This document shows positions 1 to 7,026 of a stretch of 18,594 nt of DNA, one piece after another (the stretch's first letter is position 1; each line of letters starts with the position of its first letter). Location: positions 1 through 18,594 of the forward strand of contig JADHOU010000003.1 in the NCBI GenBank assembly GCA_016778825.1. The letters are read 5' to 3'. The notes under the pieces are model-generated. The model made no database searches and was not told the DNA's origin. It saw nothing but the letters and a program-made list of their open reading frames with translations. The position numbers and the translations under genes were made by a program. The DNA comes from Candidatus Puniceispirillum sp. (lineage in GTDB: Bacteria; Pseudomonadota; Alphaproteobacteria; Puniceispirillales; Puniceispirillaceae).

Positions 1-148
1 CATACATGTCAAGCGCGACCGTCACCAAAGACGATGGGCCTTCGGTTATCAACAATCCAAGAACACCGGCGAGCGCCAAAGAAATGGCGATCGGCACATT
101 CAGACAAATCAGACCAATCACGGCCATTAAAATAATGAAAATCAACAT
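1..148 (-). CDS. dctM: TRAP transporter large permease DctM, N-terminal part (runs off the left edge)
   Basis: This is the start of the 12-TM-type large membrane subunit of a TRAP transporter, which forms the Na+-coupled transport channel in the inner membrane. Only about 49 residues are inside the window. They open with a very hydrophobic helix (MLIFIILMAVIGL), then NVPIAISLALAG, a pattern typical of DctM N-termini (short helix, then 'P-I-A-x-x-L-A' before the second helix). The ATG lies 12 bp after the dctQ stop, and its Shine-Dalgarno AAGGG (minus strand, 158-162) overlaps that stop codon, so the two permease genes should be translationally linked. It is the last visible gene of the leftward operon aminotransferase-dctP-dctQ-dctM. 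The rest of the gene is not visible, so its integrity cannot be judged. Confidence 0.9.
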   Translation of the reverse strand, partial: MLIFIILMAVIGLICLNVPIAISLALAGVLGLLITEGPSSLVTVALDMY

Positions 149-160
149 GTCAATTTGCCC

Positions 161-667
161 TTAATGATCGTTCAACGACTGGCCAGCGGCCACCGCGCGC
201 CAATAGCCCGGGATGCTTAGCAATTCACAGATAATGAAAAGAACCGCCGTTACCGGAATAACGGATTGGGTGAATTGCACCGATATCCATGTCAGGCTGA
301 CAAGGGACTCGCCTTCAAGGATCATCACAACTTCATATCCGGCCCATGCCATCAAGACAAAAAAGCCAATGACAAAGGCCTCGGCAAGAACAACACCGAT
401 CAGGCGAAATTTGTTTGGCAGCATCAATAAAACAGAATCAACGCCAATATGTTTGCGCTCAAGGGCAGCAAGACAGGCACCATAATAAGTGACCCATGAT
501 AATAGCACCGCTGCCACTTCATCATACCAAGACAGCGAATCTCCGGCGATCCGATATAAAACGGCAATAACAACAACGGCGGTCAGGACAATCATCAAAA
601 AAATCAGAAACCATTCCAGCGCCCGCGTCATCACACGTTGCAATAAGTTTGTTTCCACACTAGTCAC
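161..667 (-). CDS. dctQ: TRAP transporter small permease DctQ
   Basis: Small membrane subunit of the TRAP transporter, an inner-membrane partner that docks onto DctM. The 168 residues contain four hydrophobic segments (about residues 18-39, 49-67, 88-112 and 132-152), the normal DctQ topology. The family motif is visible: a Trp-Tyr-Asp-Glu segment (47-50) before helix 2 and 'ERKHIGVD' (70-77) after it. The start is GTG at 665-667, preceded on the minus strand by a G-rich Shine-Dalgarno (GGGGGGAT, about 9-10 nt upstream); a second GTG three codons later is possible. It is separated from dctP by 139 bp containing a strong hairpin, so it may be expressed at a lower level than dctP. Family assignment is secure; the substrate cannot be read from this subunit. 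Confidence 0.92.
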   Translation of the reverse strand: MTSVETNLLQRVMTRALEWFLIFLMIVLTAVVVIAVLYRIAGDSLSWYDEVAAVLLSWVTYYGACLAALERKHIGVDSVLLMLPNKFRLIGVVLAEAFVIGFFVLMAWAGYEVVMILEGESLVSLTWISVQFTQSVIPVTAVLFIICELLSIPGYWRAVAAGQSLNDH

Positions 668-751
668 GTCAGTGATCCCCCCTGATTTTTTTGCCGCCCA
701 GTTTTATCTGGTTGTCGGCGTGTTTTTGGCAATTCACAATCTTGAAAATTT

Positions 752-798
752 AAAAAAAAATAGACCAGCCATCGGGGCAAACTAACCCTGATGGCTGG
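752..798 (-). terminator. Intrinsic terminator/attenuator between dctP and dctQ
   Basis: Positions 765-777 pair with 786-798 to give a 13-bp stem with a single G-T pair and an 8-nt loop (778-785). Read on the minus strand, the stem is followed by a T-rich run (TCTA then nine T, 764-752). It begins 8 bp after the dctP stop and lies ahead of dctQM in the same direction. The plus-strand side is also T-rich (ATTTTGTTTTATTTT), but no gene needs termination from that side. The probable role is partial termination, so that the periplasmic binding protein is made in excess over the membrane subunits. Confidence 0.85.
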
Positions 799-806
799 AT
801 TTTGTT

Positions 807-1784
807 TTATTTTGCTGCGTTCTGTACTTTCGAAATCAGCGCGTCACCACCTTTTACTGATGATGCATAATCGTCATAAACTGGCTTTGACGCGGCGATG
901 AAAGCTGCCTTGTCCGCCGTATTGACGGCAACGCCAGCATCCTTGATCACAGTCAATAACTCATTTTCAAGACGAGCAGCGGTTTCATAGACATAAGCCT
1001 GTGTTTCAACTGCGGCTTCACGTAATGCAGCCTGAACATCGGCTGGCAATTTACCAAATCCACTCTTTGAGGTCAGGACATAAGCAGGCGTGTAAACATG
1101 GCCGGTGATTGACAGATATTTCTGCACTTCTTGAAATTTTGCTGATGCAATCTGTGCATAAGGGTTTTCCTGACCGTCAATTACCCCTGTTTGTAGGGCG
1201 GTAAAGACCTCAGAAAACGCCATTGGTGTTGGGTTCGCGCCATAAAGTTTGAACATCTTGACCCGCCAAGCCCCCTTTGGTGTACGCAGCTTGATGCCTT
1301 GCAGATCGGTCGGCACATTGATGGCACGGGTGTTGTTGGTGATATGGCGGAAGCCATTTTCCCAATATGACAAAATATGATAGCCCTTGGCGCCAGCCGC
1401 ATCTTGGAATGTATCACCCAATGCTGCTTGTACCTTTTTCATATGGTCGCGGCTCTGGATGATATATGGCATTTCGAAAACACCAAATTCGTCCGATACC
1501 GATGACATCACTGACGATGGCAATGAAAAATCAATCTGTCCAAGCTTTAGCTTTTGCAGCAATTCTTTGTCTTTACCAAGCTGGCTTGATCCAAAGACCT
1601 GTACTTCGGCTTTGCCGGCCAGCTTTGCATTGGCGATCCGCGCAAATTCATTTGCTGACATATCAAACAGCGAACCAGGCTGGCCAACATGGCCAAATTT
1701 CAGCACCAGATCTGCCGCATTGGCTGAAGTTGCCATAACCGCAGTAACAGCCGTCACCAGAAGCGTTTTTACGATAGATTTCAT
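807..1784 (-). CDS. dctP: TRAP transporter periplasmic solute-binding protein, DctP family
   Basis: Periplasmic receptor that captures the substrate and delivers it to DctQM. A Sec signal peptide is clear: MKSIVK, a hydrophobic stretch, then cleavage after ANA (about residue 23). Mature-domain hallmarks are 'FGHVGQPGS' (30-38), 'FGSSQLGKDKELL' (64-76), 'GIKLRTPK' (163-170) and 'NPTPMAFSEVFTALQTGVIDGQENP' spread over 184-208. Arg167 is the conserved carboxylate-clamping arginine of DctP proteins, so the ligand is probably an organic acid. I start at 1784 rather than at the longest ORF start (1838): the ATG at 1784 has a good Shine-Dalgarno (GGGAGAG, 1789-1795) and begins the signal peptide directly, giving 325 residues, a normal length. 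The aminotransferase lies 70 bp upstream in the same direction. The substrate cannot be named. Confidence 0.92.
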   Translation of the reverse strand: MKSIVKTLLVTAVTAVMATSANAADLVLKFGHVGQPGSLFDMSANEFARIANAKLAGKAEVQVFGSSQLGKDKELLQKLKLGQIDFSLPSSVMSSVSDEFGVFEMPYIIQSRDHMKKVQAALGDTFQDAAGAKGYHILSYWENGFRHITNNTRAINVPTDLQGIKLRTPKGAWRVKMFKLYGANPTPMAFSEVFTALQTGVIDGQENPYAQIASAKFQEVQKYLSITGHVYTPAYVLTSKSGFGKLPADVQAALREAAVETQAYVYETAARLENELLTVIKDAGVAVNTADKAAFIAASKPVYDDYASSVKGGDALISKVQNAAK

Positions 1785-1854
1785 GTTTCTCTCCCATTTC
1801 ATCCCATTAATGTTTGGCACTAGCTTTGGGGATGGCAAAACTAGTGTGAGCCTT

Positions 1855-3027
1855 TTAATCGCCTTTCAGCATATTCATGGCGGCGTCAACACCACCTTTT
1901 TGATGAGGAATATTGGCAAGTGACAATCCCATCTCGACACCACTTAATGTGCCAAGAAGCATGAGATCATTAAAGTCACCCAAATGTCCAATCCGGAATA
2001 CCTTGCCAGCAAGCTTGGCCAAACCATTGCCAAGTGACATATTGAAATTCTGTAACACGCCAGCGCGGAAAGCATCAGCATTATGCCCATCTGGCAACAA
2101 AACCGCGGTCAAGGCGCTCGAATAGTCCTTTGGCTCCTGACACAGAACCTCAAGACCCCATGCCTGTACGGCCTTGCGCGTTGCGGCTGCGTGCCGGTCA
2201 TGCCGTTTAAACACATTATCCAGCCCTTCTTCATGCAGCATATCAATTGCTTCGACCAAGCCGTAAAGGAGGTTGGTTGCTGGGGTAAACGGGAACGCGC
2301 CATCTTTATTTGCCGTGATCTGTTCTTCCCAATCCCAATAGCTGCGACGCATACCGCCTTTTTTGGCAACGGCTAGCGCTTTTTCCGACACTGCATTAAA
2401 CGAAAGTCCAGGTGGCAGCATCAGGCCTTTTTGCGAACCAGCAACGGTGACATCAACGCCCCATTCATCATGCCGAAAATCAATCGAGGCAAGTGACGAG
2501 ATCGTGTCAGCAAGCAGCAGCGCATCATGACCGGCATTATTCATCGCCAAACGCACTTCATTAACGCGCGATGTTGATCCGGTCGAGGTTTCGTTATGGA
2601 CGATACAAACCGCCTTAATCTTATTTTCCGTATCAGCGCGAAGCCGGTCTTCAACCTGTTGCGGGTCAACACCACGGCGCCAATCAGTTGCCAAAAATTC
2701 AGTTTCAAGCCCCAAGCGGGACGCCATTTTATGCCAAAGCGAGGCGAAATGCCCCGTTTCAACCATCAGCACAAGATCGCCCTCTTGCAAGGTATTCACC
2801 AAGGCCGATTCCCACGCGCCCGTGCCTGATGCAGGATAGATCACCGCATGGCTGTCCGTCTTGAAAATCGTCTTCATACCTGCCAGACATTTTGCCCCAA
2901 TTTCGGCAAATTGTGGGCCGCGATGATCAATGGTCGGATAATCCATGGCACGAAGCACCCTATCAGGCACATTTGTAGGGCCAGGAATTTGAAGGAAATG
3001 ACGGCCAGCGGCATAGGGTGTAGGCAT
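1855..3027 (-). CDS. Class V PLP aminotransferase, serine-glyoxylate / alanine-glyoxylate type
   Basis: Cytosolic fold-type I PLP enzyme of the AGT/SGAT group, which transfers an amino group to glyoxylate (glycine formed; hydroxypyruvate released when serine is donor). Visible marks are 'PGPTNVPDRVLRAMD' (15-29) and 'IDHRGPQF' (33-40) at the N-terminus, 'PASGTGAWE' (65-73) in the cofactor phosphate region, Asp174 in 'LADTISS' for the pyridine nitrogen, and Lys200 in 'GSQKG' as the Schiff-base lysine. The 390-residue length fits. A Shine-Dalgarno GGAG lies 9 nt before the ATG. It is the first gene of the leftward operon with the TRAP transporter, diverging from an FAD/Fe-S 2-hydroxyacid dehydrogenase, which suits glycolate/glyoxylate handling. 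Ureidoglycine-glyoxylate (PucG) or aminoethylphosphonate transaminases are related alternatives, but no purine or phosphonate genes are nearby. Confidence 0.85.
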   Translation of the reverse strand: MPTPYAAGRHFLQIPGPTNVPDRVLRAMDYPTIDHRGPQFAEIGAKCLAGMKTIFKTDSHAVIYPASGTGAWESALVNTLQEGDLVLMVETGHFASLWHKMASRLGLETEFLATDWRRGVDPQQVEDRLRADTENKIKAVCIVHNETSTGSTSRVNEVRLAMNNAGHDALLLADTISSLASIDFRHDEWGVDVTVAGSQKGLMLPPGLSFNAVSEKALAVAKKGGMRRSYWDWEEQITANKDGAFPFTPATNLLYGLVEAIDMLHEEGLDNVFKRHDRHAAATRKAVQAWGLEVLCQEPKDYSSALTAVLLPDGHNADAFRAGVLQNFNMSLGNGLAKLAGKVFRIGHLGDFNDLMLLGTLSGVEMGLSLANIPHQKGGVDAAMNMLKGD

Positions 3028-3115
3028 TGAATTGGTCTCCGATCAAATGCGCGGTATCGATTTTTCATTGATAGTGTTTTTGCGACCATCAATAAGGTTG
3101 AATGTGACTGTTGAT

Positions 3116-3147
3116 TTGTATAACAATACGACCAAATTGTATACTAA
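3116..3147 (+). promoter_or_regulatory. Predicted promoter with two GntR-type operators, divergent control region
   Basis: Two copies of the FadR/GntR-family dyad TNGT-n-ACNA lie 21 bp apart: TTGTATAACAA (3116-3126, perfect match with a 3-bp centre) and TTGTATACTA (3137-3146, 2-bp centre). They also resemble promoter hexamers for the rightward gene: -35 TTGTAT (3116-3121), 18-bp spacer, -10 TATACT (3140-3145). A repressor on either site would block RNA polymerase, and two helical turns between sites favours cooperative binding. The FCD-type GntR gene at 6174 is the obvious candidate. The implied transcript start is only about 10 nt before the ATG, so the Shine-Dalgarno (GGAG, 3153-3156) would sit at the extreme 5' end; the exact hexamers are therefore tentative, while the operator pair is clear. 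The rest of the 135-bp region presumably holds the leftward promoter, which I cannot assign. Confidence 0.65.
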
Positions 3148-3162
3148 AAATTGGAGTAAAAA

Positions 3163-6150
3163 ATGGCTGACGGCAGCGGCTTCAACGGATTCGAACGCTT
3201 ACGGCGATCTATTTCTGGTGAATTGTTTGATGATGGTTTCACGCGCGGTCGTTATGCAACCGATGCGTCAATTTATCAAATGATGCCGCATGGTGTTGTT
3301 GTTCCAAAAACAATTGCCGATGTCGAAGCAACCATTGCCTTTTGCCGCGAACAGGGCATGGCACTATTGCCGCGTGGTGGCGGCACGTCGCAATGTGGCC
3401 AGACGGTCAATCACGCACTGGTGCTCGATAACACAAAATACCTGAATTCGATTTTGGAACTTGATGTCGAAAACCGGCGCTGCGTTGTCGAGCCAGGGAT
3501 CGTTCTTGACGAATTGAACCGTCAGTTAAAGCCGCATGGACTGTGGTTTCCGGTAGATGTTTCAACCTCTAGTCGGGCAACGATTGGCGGTATGACCGCC
3601 AATAACAGCTGTGGCGGCCGATCCATCCGTTATGGCATCATGCGGGACAATGTTTTGGCGATTGACGCCATTCTTGCCGATGGCTCCCACGCGTCATTTG
3701 GTGCCTATGATCCAGCCGCAGCAAAGCCAGCCGGACGGCTTGGTGAAATACTGCCTGACCTTTTGGCGCTTGGTGAAACGCATGGCGATGAAATTCTATC
3801 CAGCTTTCCAAAGGTGCTTCGCCGCGTTGGCGGCTATAATATCGATTCGCTCATTCCCGACGCAATGGCGCTTCGCCCCGATGGCAAAGCCGGTGACGGC
3901 ATAAATCTTGCGCATCTTCTGGTTGGATCGGAAGGCACGCTTGCCTACTCAACCGCGATCACGTTGAAATTATCACCCCTTCCCGCCCGCAAGGTGATGG
4001 GGCTGTGTCATTTTCCCACTTTCTACAAAGCCATGGATGCCGCCCAACACCTTGTGATGCTTGATCCGGTTGCGGTGGAATTGATTGACAGCACCATGCT
4101 TGATCTGGCGCGGTCGATTTCCATTTTCCGGCCAACCGTCGAGACCTATATCAAAGGGGAACCAGCCGCCATTTTGGTGGTTGAATTTGCCGAAGAAGAT
4201 CCAGCCAAAAACAACTGCCGTCTTGCCGCGCTCGAAACAATGATGGCTGATCTCGGCTTTGGCTGGGACAAGCCCACTGCTTTTGCCGGCGGTACGGTTA
4301 TTCTGACCGAAGATAAGGATCAGGCGCGCATCAGCGAAATGCGTAAATCCGGCCTGAATATCATGATGTCGATGAAAACCGCCGCCAAGCCTGTATCTTT
4401 TGTCGAAGATTGCGCCGTCGCGCTTCCTGATCTTGCCGAATATACTGACAAGCTAACGCGCATCTTCACCAAATACAACACAACCGGCACATGGTATGCA
4501 CATGCATCGGTTGGCTGTCTTCATGTTCGCCCTGTATTGGATATGAAAAACGCCGATGATGTTGCAGCCATGCGGGGCATTGCCGAAGATGCCTTCAAAC
4601 TGGTCAAGGAATATGGCGGCTCGCATTCAGGCGAACATGGTGATGGCATTGCCCGTTCCGAATTTAACGAGGTAATGTTTGGCACCAAAATGGCCACCCT
4701 ATTCCGGCAAGTAAAACAGATGTTTGACCCGCAGGATATCTTCAATCCGGGCAAAATCACTAATGCACCAAAGATGGATGATCGTTCGCTTTTCCGGTTT
4801 TCGCCCGGATATAAAATTGATGATTTTCCAACCCGGTTGAATTGGGACGCATGGCCTGGCAAGGCTGGTGGGCTGCAAGGCGCGGTTGAAATGTGCAATA
4901 ACAACGGGGCGTGCCGCAAATTGGATGGTGGGGTAATGTGCCCGTCTTTCCGCGCAACACGCGATGAGCGCGATTCAACAAGAGGGCGGGCAAATAGCCT
5001 TCGCCTTGCCCTATCGGGCCAGCTTGGCCCAGCGGCGTTGGCCAGTGATGATATGGCAGACACGATGAAGCTTTGCGTGTCTTGCAAAGCCTGTAAACGT
5101 GAATGCCCAACAGGTGTCGATATGGCGCGGATGAAGGTTGAAGTGACCGCGCTTCGCACCGAGGCTAAAGGCCTGTCGCTTCATGACCGGCTTGTTGCCC
5201 ATCTTCCCGATTATGCCCCTTATGCGGCAGCGATTGCGCCTTTGATAAGATTACGTGACATTGTCCCGGGGCTGGCTTGGCTAAGCGAAAAAATAACCGG
5301 TTTTAGCGCCCGCCGCCCATTACCACGCTGGCAAAGGCGCTGGTTCCGCAACCATGAATTGCCAAACAACCCCAACCAGCAATCATCATCGGCGACAGTC
5401 AAACCACCAGTTTTGCTTTTCATTGATAGCTTTAACCGCTATTTCGAGCCAGAAAATATCCGTGCCGCGGTTCGGGTTTTGCAGGTGGCTGGATATGATG
5501 TCTTTACCCCCATTCCCGATGGATCCAAACAGCCGCTTTGTTGTGGCCGTACCTTTTTATCCACCGGCATGATTGACCGCGCCCGCCATGAAGCCAAACG
5601 GCTGGTTACCGCAATGGCCCCCTTTGCCAAGCTTGATATCCCGATTGTCGGATTGGAACCATCATGCACCTTGGCGCTTCGTGATGAAATTCCGGCCTTG
5701 CTGAACAACAAAGATGCCTTTGCCGTTGCCAATGCAACATTAACTTTTGAAGAATTACTGGCACGCGACAAACCAAAATTGTCCTTAAAAAGCAGAAATG
5801 CCAAAGCCCTTCTTCATGGCCATTGTCACCAAAAGGCATTTGACGCTGTGCGCCCGATTGAAGAAGTGCTGTCATGGATTGACGGCATGGCCGTTGAAAA
5901 AATCGAAACAAGTTGTTGCGGCATGGCCGGAGCCTTTGGCTATGGCGCCGACACATTTGATGTGTCGATGAAAATGGCAAATGCCGCGCTTCTTCCCAAA
6001 ATTCGCGACGCCGCATCTGACACGGTCATTATTGCCGATGGTACATCATGCCGCTGTCAGATCAAGGATGGCACTGCACGCGAAGCAAAACATGTCGCGA
6101 TTATCCTAGACGAATGGATGAAAGCGACTGATAATGATAAAAATGGATAA
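3163..6150 (+). CDS. Fused FAD-linked oxidase / 4Fe-4S / CCG-domain oxidoreductase (GlcD-GlcF, D-lactate or D-2-hydroxyglutarate dehydrogenase type)
   Basis: A 995-residue D-2-hydroxyacid dehydrogenase that passes electrons from FAD through Fe-S clusters to a quinone or other acceptor, probably at the inner membrane face. Domains in order: PCMH-type FAD-binding domain (about 40-270) with 'RGGGTSQCGQ' (71-80) and 'GSEGTLAYST'; FAD-oxidase C domain with 'HASVGCLHVRP' and the catalytic 'SGEHGDGIARSE' (490-501); a cysteine set C578, C584, C593-P; a ferredoxin-like C638-x2-C641-x2-C644-x3-C648-P; and two CCG domains (C793-C794-G and C918-C919-G) with 'HGHCHQKA' (885-892). This layout and length match the YdiJ-like fused family (about 1000 residues), where GlcD and GlcF are separate in E. 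coli. Glycolate, D-lactate, D-2-hydroxyglutarate and other D-2-hydroxyacids are all possible. The neighbouring glyoxylate-type aminotransferase favours glycolate, by inference only. A Shine-Dalgarno GGAG lies 6 nt before the ATG; the GntR gene follows after 23 bp. Confidence 0.9.
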   Translation: MADGSGFNGFERLRRSISGELFDDGFTRGRYATDASIYQMMPHGVVVPKTIADVEATIAFCREQGMALLPRGGGTSQCGQTVNHALVLDNTKYLNSILELDVENRRCVVEPGIVLDELNRQLKPHGLWFPVDVSTSSRATIGGMTANNSCGGRSIRYGIMRDNVLAIDAILADGSHASFGAYDPAAAKPAGRLGEILPDLLALGETHGDEILSSFPKVLRRVGGYNIDSLIPDAMALRPDGKAGDGINLAHLLVGSEGTLAYSTAITLKLSPLPARKVMGLCHFPTFYKAMDAAQHLVMLDPVAVELIDSTMLDLARSISIFRPTVETYIKGEPAAILVVEFAEEDPAKNNCRLAALETMMADLGFGWDKPTAFAGGTVILTEDKDQARISEMRKSGLNIMMSMKTAAKPVSFVEDCAVALPDLAEYTDKLTRIFTKYNTTGTWYAHASVGCLHVRPVLDMKNADDVAAMRGIAEDAFKLVKEYGGSHSGEHGDGIARSEFNEVMFGTKMATLFRQVKQMFDPQDIFNPGKITNAPKMDDRSLFRFSPGYKIDDFPTRLNWDAWPGKAGGLQGAVEMCNNNGACRKLDGGVMCPSFRATRDERDSTRGRANSLRLALSGQLGPAALASDDMADTMKLCVSCKACKRECPTGVDMARMKVEVTALRTEAKGLSLHDRLVAHLPDYAPYAAAIAPLIRLRDIVPGLAWLSEKITGFSARRPLPRWQRRWFRNHELPNNPNQQSSSATVKPPVLLFIDSFNRYFEPENIRAAVRVLQVAGYDVFTPIPDGSKQPLCCGRTFLSTGMIDRARHEAKRLVTAMAPFAKLDIPIVGLEPSCTLALRDEIPALLNNKDAFAVANATLTFEELLARDKPKLSLKSRNAKALLHGHCHQKAFDAVRPIEEVLSWIDGMAVEKIETSCCGMAGAFGYGADTFDVSMKMANAALLPKIRDAASDTVIIADGTSCRCQIKDGTAREAKHVAIILDEWMKATDNDKNG

Positions 6151-6173
6151 CCAAGCTTCAGGATTCAGAATAG

Positions 6174-6836
6174 ATGGACAGATTACCATCAGTAAAAATC
6201 AGAGACTCGCTTGAACAGCGTATTGTTGAAGGCGAGCTTGGTAATGGCAAACGCCTTGATGAAACTGAATTATCCCGCTTTTATGGCGTATCGCGAACAC
6301 CGGTTCGTGAAGCGCTGCAAAGGCTAGCCGAATCTGGCCTTGCCGAACATCTGCCGCGCCGTGGGACCTTTGTTCGCTCGCCAAGCCTTAGCCAGCTTGT
6401 TGAAATGTTTGAAGTGATGGCCGAGTTGGAATGTATGGCCATCCGACTTGCCGCACGCCGCGCCACGGCCAATGATATTGACGCGCTGGAAAAAGATAAT
6501 GAAACCTGCCGCGCGGCGGTTGCTGCCAATGACACCAAGAAATATTACGAGGTCAATGCCCGCCTTCATGGCCGCATTTATCAAATGTCTGGCAATAGCT
6601 TTCTGGCCAGTGAAGCGCGCCGCCTTCATGATCGTCTTCGCCCTTTCCGCCGCCTGCAATTACGGGTACGCGGCCGGATGGAGGAATCAATGGCCGAACA
6701 TGATATCATTCTGGCGGCACTTCGTGATGGCGATGCCAATGGCGCCATGGAAACCATGAAAAAACACATCACCATTGTTGGCGTCCGGTTTAATGACCTT
6801 GTTTCAAGCTTCAATCGCATTATGGGTGATGAGTAA
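6174..6836 (+). CDS. GntR family transcriptional regulator, FCD (FadR C-terminal) subfamily
   Basis: DNA-binding regulator, probably a ligand-responsive repressor of the divergent locus. The 220 residues show an N-terminal winged helix-turn-helix with 'ETELSRFYGVSRTPVREAL' (30-48) and the wing 'PRRGTFV' (61-67), then an all-helical FCD domain (about 75-205). Likely metal or effector ligands are N128 (where many family members have Asp) and H132 in 'NARLHGRI', H176 in 'MAEHDI' and H198 in 'KKHI'. FCD regulators usually sense small organic acids such as glycolate, lactate or dicarboxylates. The gene starts 23 bp after the dehydrogenase stop with a Shine-Dalgarno AGGA (6160-6163), so it is in the same transcript and subject to autoregulation through the operator pair at 3116-3147. 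The family is secure; the effector is unknown. Confidence 0.92.
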   Translation: MDRLPSVKIRDSLEQRIVEGELGNGKRLDETELSRFYGVSRTPVREALQRLAESGLAEHLPRRGTFVRSPSLSQLVEMFEVMAELECMAIRLAARRATANDIDALEKDNETCRAAVAANDTKKYYEVNARLHGRIYQMSGNSFLASEARRLHDRLRPFRRLQLRVRGRMEESMAEHDIILAALRDGDANGAMETMKKHITIVGVRFNDLVSSFNRIMGDE

Positions 6837-6867
6837 TCATCTGCTCAGGATTAACCGCGCCATAATC

Positions 6868-6897
6868 CTGCAAATCCTTGCAAATCCCTGCAAATCA
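6868..6897. repeat. Three tandem 10-bp repeats in the GntR / ThDP-enzyme intergenic region
   Basis: Units CTGCAAATCC, TTGCAAATCC and CTGCAAATCA follow each other without gaps, one helical turn apart, 31 bp after the GntR stop and about 130 bp before the ThDP-enzyme start. Nothing else strong stands out in this 190-bp gap (6837-7026), except a short dyad ATCAC-n7-GTGAT (6989-7005) close to the ribosome binding site. The repeats may be a protein-binding array or simply slippage-derived; there is no copy of the GntR operator here, so the following gene may be controlled separately. Confidence 0.6.
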
Positions 6898-7026
6898 AAG
6901 TCCCAAAATTGATCTGAACGCGGCCATTTTTGTTGGAAGCCGCCAAGGCTTGTGCCATGATTCAAAAAAGATCAAACAGCATGCAATGATCACCGCAAAA
7001 GTGATTAGCAAAAGGGAGCCAAGCAT

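Noticed and set aside
1785..1838. 18 extra N-terminal codons of DctP (start at 1838)
   Set aside because: They would place non-hydrophobic residues before a complete signal peptide; the internal ATG has a good ribosome binding site.
1818..1846. CACTAG/CTAGTG inverted repeat between the aminotransferase and dctP as a terminator
   Set aside because: The stem is only 6 bp with a 17-nt loop and no T-run follows on the minus strand; the operon probably continues through it.
1387..1923. Open frame on the plus strand (178 codons) opposite dctP and the aminotransferase end
   Set aside because: It spans two real genes and their spacer in antisense; composition is that of a shadow frame.
4521..5159. 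Long open frame on the minus strand (212 codons) inside the FAD/Fe-S gene
   Set aside because: It lies fully antisense to a well-marked gene with intact motifs, and its translation has no recognisable domain; it is a shadow frame.
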